Source: Pocillopora verrucosa (Eukaryota; Cnidaria; Anthozoa; Scleractinia; Pocilloporidae). From it: DNA of 64,000 bases. Positions 61,616 to 64,000 of the stretch are shown here, piece by piece. The notes beneath the pieces are model-generated. The model was not told the origin of the DNA and searched no databases. It saw only the letters and a list, made by a program, of their open reading frames with translations. Made by a program: the position numbers and the translations under genes. The DNA is taken from the NCBI RefSeq assembly GCF_036669915.1, contig NC_089316.1, forward strand, positions 14,076,243 through 14,140,242. The letters are read 5' to 3'. Every line of letters starts with the position of its first letter. Within the stretch, counting starts at the first letter, position 1.

Positions 61616-62873
61616 CTGTTGACGATTGGTGTCTCTTCTTAACTTCTGGCTTTTTCTTAGCCTGCTCTTTCTGCTGCTGCATTCCTGAGGTGGCAGTTGT
61701 CCCTTCTGTACCAAATATTGATTGTCCATGAGCTGTCTTCGTCTTGGTCTTGAGTTCCTCTTTAACTTTCCTTTGCCAGTTTGTAAGATCATATTTGAAT
61801 TTTCTCCACTCGTCTTTCAACTGGGTAGCCTTCACAGCAGATTCTGAATAAAAGTGGTCTACCATTGTTTTCACATCAATTTCACCATAGTCAGGAAAAC
61901 CGACACCTCCAACATCTGGAACAAGCAATGGATCAAAGACTTGAAATGCACTGACAACAGGCAAGGATTCCTGAAATCTGTCGTTGATGTTAGATGCTAA
62001 GTATGTGATGTACTTGGATAACAGGTCAGACAGCTGCTTCTCTGTTCCCTGGTTCATCTCTAGTGGTCAAAGCTCTGACAACTTCTGTATTACTGATGGC
62101 TTAATTAGCTGAATCGTCATAGCTTGAAGCATTTGTTTAGTTGCTTGTGTCCTTTTGCTTGGCAGAGATAAGTTGAAGTCTTCCATTAACAGGGTCCAAA
62201 TCAGCTTTAACTTTCTTGAGTGGAGTCATCTCCTTCTTAATTTTCTTCAACCTGTCAATTGTGAAGTTAACAGATGATTGCACAGTTGAGAAATTGGTCT
62301 TGTTGTACTGAAAAGTTTTACCCAATTTTGAGAGCTCTGGGAGAACTTCTTTCAAAATGTAAACTGTCCCCAAGAATTTGGTTGTTCTTATTTCATGAAG
62401 AAGACCTTTAGCTGTAGGATCACTTGCTGATAACTCTGAGAGCGTAATGAGAATAGCTGCATAATCGGCATACACTGCTTGTGTTGCAGCATCAAAGGAA
62501 AGCTATCTCGTTGAGCAAGCTTTCTTCAACTTCTCATGAGCTTCCTTGCTAACCTTGTCTGACACACTCAATTTCTTCATTTCTAATTGAATTTGCAGGT
62601 AAAGTGCTGTTCTTTTGGGAGAGTTCTCAAAGTATTTCCACAGTTGCTTCATCCAATTTTGAACTGTGGTGATATACTTTATATCCTTTGCTGTATCTGT
62701 ACATGAAAGAGCAAGGCGGTGAGCTAAGCAATGAACATTGATGAGGGACTTGTTAACTCTTTCCTTTAAAAGTGCAGCAACACCTGATTTATGGCCCATC
62801 ATCACACCTGCTCCATCAGTGACCATTGATGCCAGTTTATTCAGCTCAAGTTTGAGAGACAAAAGCTTTATAG

Positions 62874-63120
62874 ATAGTGAATGAAAGTGATCCTCGCAGT
62901 AATGTGCACTACTTAGGTAGTAGTGAAAATAAGACCTGAAAAAAATTCAGGCCTGTACGGGATTTGAACCCATGACCTCTGCGATACCAGTGCAGCGCTC
63001 TACCAACTGAGCTAACAAGCCAACTGGGAGCTGGTCATGATGTTGGTTCTAAATAAACCCGCGAAGTGATGAATAAACGGTTAAGAATATATGAAAGTCA
63101 TATATTTGAACTGCGGATAA
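62874..63120 (-). repeat. tRNA-derived SINE copy
   Basis: A tRNA-like head (62949-63021, minus strand) with recognisable A and B boxes is flanked by non-tRNA DNA. The flank downstream on the minus strand (from GAAAGTGATCCTCGCAG in plus sense) recurs at 63125 and inverted at 63225-63331. The repeated, flanked structure marks a SINE and not an isolated gene. Confidence 0.65.
62949..63021 (-). tRNA. tRNA-like sequence, SINE head, anticodon GGT by position
   Basis: It folds as a cloverleaf: acceptor GGCTTGT with ACAGGCC (one G-T pair), D arm GCTC/GAGC, anticodon stem CTGCA/CGCAG with one A-C mismatch, seven-base loop CTGGTAT, T arm ATGGG/CCCGT with loop TTCAAAT. GGT would read Thr ACC, but eukaryotes normally use AGT for this box. 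That, the stem mismatch and the repeat setting argue for a SINE-borne pseudo-tRNA with internal Pol III promoter boxes. Confidence 0.4.
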
Positions 63121-63331
63121 AGACGTGAATGAAAGTGATCCTCGCAGTAATGTGCACTACTTAGGCGGTAGTGAAAATAAGGCCTGAAAAAATTCAGGCC
63201 TGTACGGGATTTGAACCCATGACCAGGCCTTATTTTCACTACTGCCTAAGTAGTGCACATTACTGCGAGGATCACTTTCATTCACGTCTTTATCCGCAGT
63301 TCAAATATTTGACTTTCACATATTCTTAACC
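63079..63331. repeat. 107-bp-arm palindrome built from SINE flank
   Basis: Arms 63079-63185 and 63225-63331 are reverse complements with only a few mismatches. They are separated by 39 bp that includes the 3' quarter of the tRNA-like sequence. In DNA this could extrude a cruciform; in RNA it would form a long hairpin. Confidence 0.9.
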
Positions 63332-64000
63332 CTGTATAGATAGTGTTTGCATCACCAGAGCTGGAGGCCTTGAGGAGGTCTTCAACAAAAAGGAAATTTG
63401 TTTTCACTTCCCCATCATGAACATACTGTATGAAAGTTACTAACAATTCCAAAACCTGAAATATCAGTTACTTCATCCATTTTCCTGGAATTCTCTGGCC
63501 GTAAGAGAAAGTATCCAAGAGAAGTCTCGAGGTGGATTTTGTACGTTTGATAAACACAACTGAGATTAGAAGGTCTTCGCAGGTTCGCGAGTGAAGGTTA
63601 AGAGAACTGACAACGCTTCGGTTTTACGAAATTATTGGGAGTGTATTTCCGGACACGTTTACATACTTCTGTAGTCAAAGCTTAGATTACACGATTGCAT
63701 AATGTGAGTCCCAGTCCCCGACGCCATTAAAATGCAAGACCATCCAGCTTGAGTTGCTTGTGTTGCTTGTTTTATGATTGTATCTTGGATTACTTCACCA
63801 ATTGTTAGAAAAATATCACGAAGTGTTTCCTCACCTTGCATGAAAAATATTTCATATGCTCTACTCCAGATGTTTCAAGAAGTTTAAGAAGGGACAACAG
63901 TTTGGAGTTGGCCACTTCATGTTTTGCCAGCCAGTATGCAGACATAAAAGCAGAGAACATAGTCTTGTCTCCCTTAGCAGGTTTATCTGAGAGTTCCCTA

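Larger units (their letters stand above)
60506..64000 (-). pseudogene. hAT-type transposase gene, right copy, interrupted and cut by the window edge
   Basis: Same family and orientation as the copy at 52.98-60.14 kb. In minus order: an N-terminal part (KGDKTMFSAFMSAYWLAKHE) at 63.84-64.00 kb; LRDIFLTIGEVIQDTIIKQ after a shift; VTFIQYVHDGEVKTNFLFVE at about 63.4 kb; SMVTDGAGVMMGHKSGVAAL and HCLAHRLALSCTDTAKDIKY at 62.50-62.86 kb; a middle region at 62.14-62.48 kb; VVSAFQVFDPLLVPDVG at about 61.9 kb; and the C-terminal MSSVWPEREASCLERLKAGL with an acidic tail ending at 60506. A SINE-derived palindrome (62.87-63.33 kb) and a 601-bp foldback element (61015-61615) interrupt it. Confidence 0.8.

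Noticed and set aside
61512..61792. Pro/Arg-rich frame ends across 61.51-61.62 kb
   Set aside because: The C-terminal part is translation of the foldback element arm (GTTCGCCCC blocks), not protein evolution.
63181..63224. Second tRNA-like match
   Set aside because: Only the T arm and 3' acceptor strand are present; a truncated SINE piece forming the palindrome loop.

Overview
The window is nuclear DNA from an animal, most likely a cnidarian (coral or anemone grade). Genes are split into short exons with GT-AG introns. Two genes belong to families confined to animals or eukaryotes in this form. The intergenic DNA is AT-rich and carries microsatellites, foldback repeats and nested transposons. 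The phylum is an inference from protein and repeat style; I ran no search.

Real host genes lie on the minus strand in the left two thirds. At 10.6-13.2 kb is a complete five-exon gene of the ZNF395 / SLC2A4RG (GLUT4 enhancer factor) / ZNF704 family, 458 residues. Its C2H2 finger exon is read in a different frame from the longest open frame there. At 21.1-37.1 kb is a complete 25-exon lipin gene (Mg2+-dependent phosphatidate phosphatase), 895 residues. All splice phases close in both models. At 38.5-39.3 kb is an intronless 287-residue single-pass membrane protein that I do not recognise. Weaker coding candidates are at 2.2-2.7 kb (148-codon open frame), 42.5-43.0 kb (a tandemly duplicated basic exon, one copy frameshifted) and 51.7-52.0 kb (an acidic repeat frame).

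From about 43 kb to the end the window is transposon territory. It holds a LINE ORF1 relic (43.3-43.8 kb) and a Ty3/Gypsy pol relic (48.4-49.9 kb) with LINE pieces inserted in and beside it. A roughly 550-bp direct repeat pair brackets this (45.9-47.3 and 50.3-50.8 kb). One copy of the pair is split by an 860-bp inverted-repeat DNA transposon.

The most striking structure is at 53-64 kb: two tandem, decayed hAT-type transposase genes (KIAA1586/C17orf113-like), each interrupted by a different element. The left copy contains a 5,546-bp element (53301-58846) with about 300-bp terminal inverted repeats and a 3-bp target duplication. It encodes a large multi-exon protein of a family I know only as uncharacterised and repetitive; an EADTR...DTDV segment looks like an XPG/PIN nuclease, so an Academ-type transposon is my best guess. 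The right copy contains a 601-bp foldback element whose arms are built of repeated GTTCGCCCC blocks. It also contains a tRNA-derived SINE that has formed a 107-bp-arm palindrome. In both cases removing the insert and one target copy rejoins the hAT reading frame at the junction. The hAT copies carry other lesions, so all these transposons look dead here.
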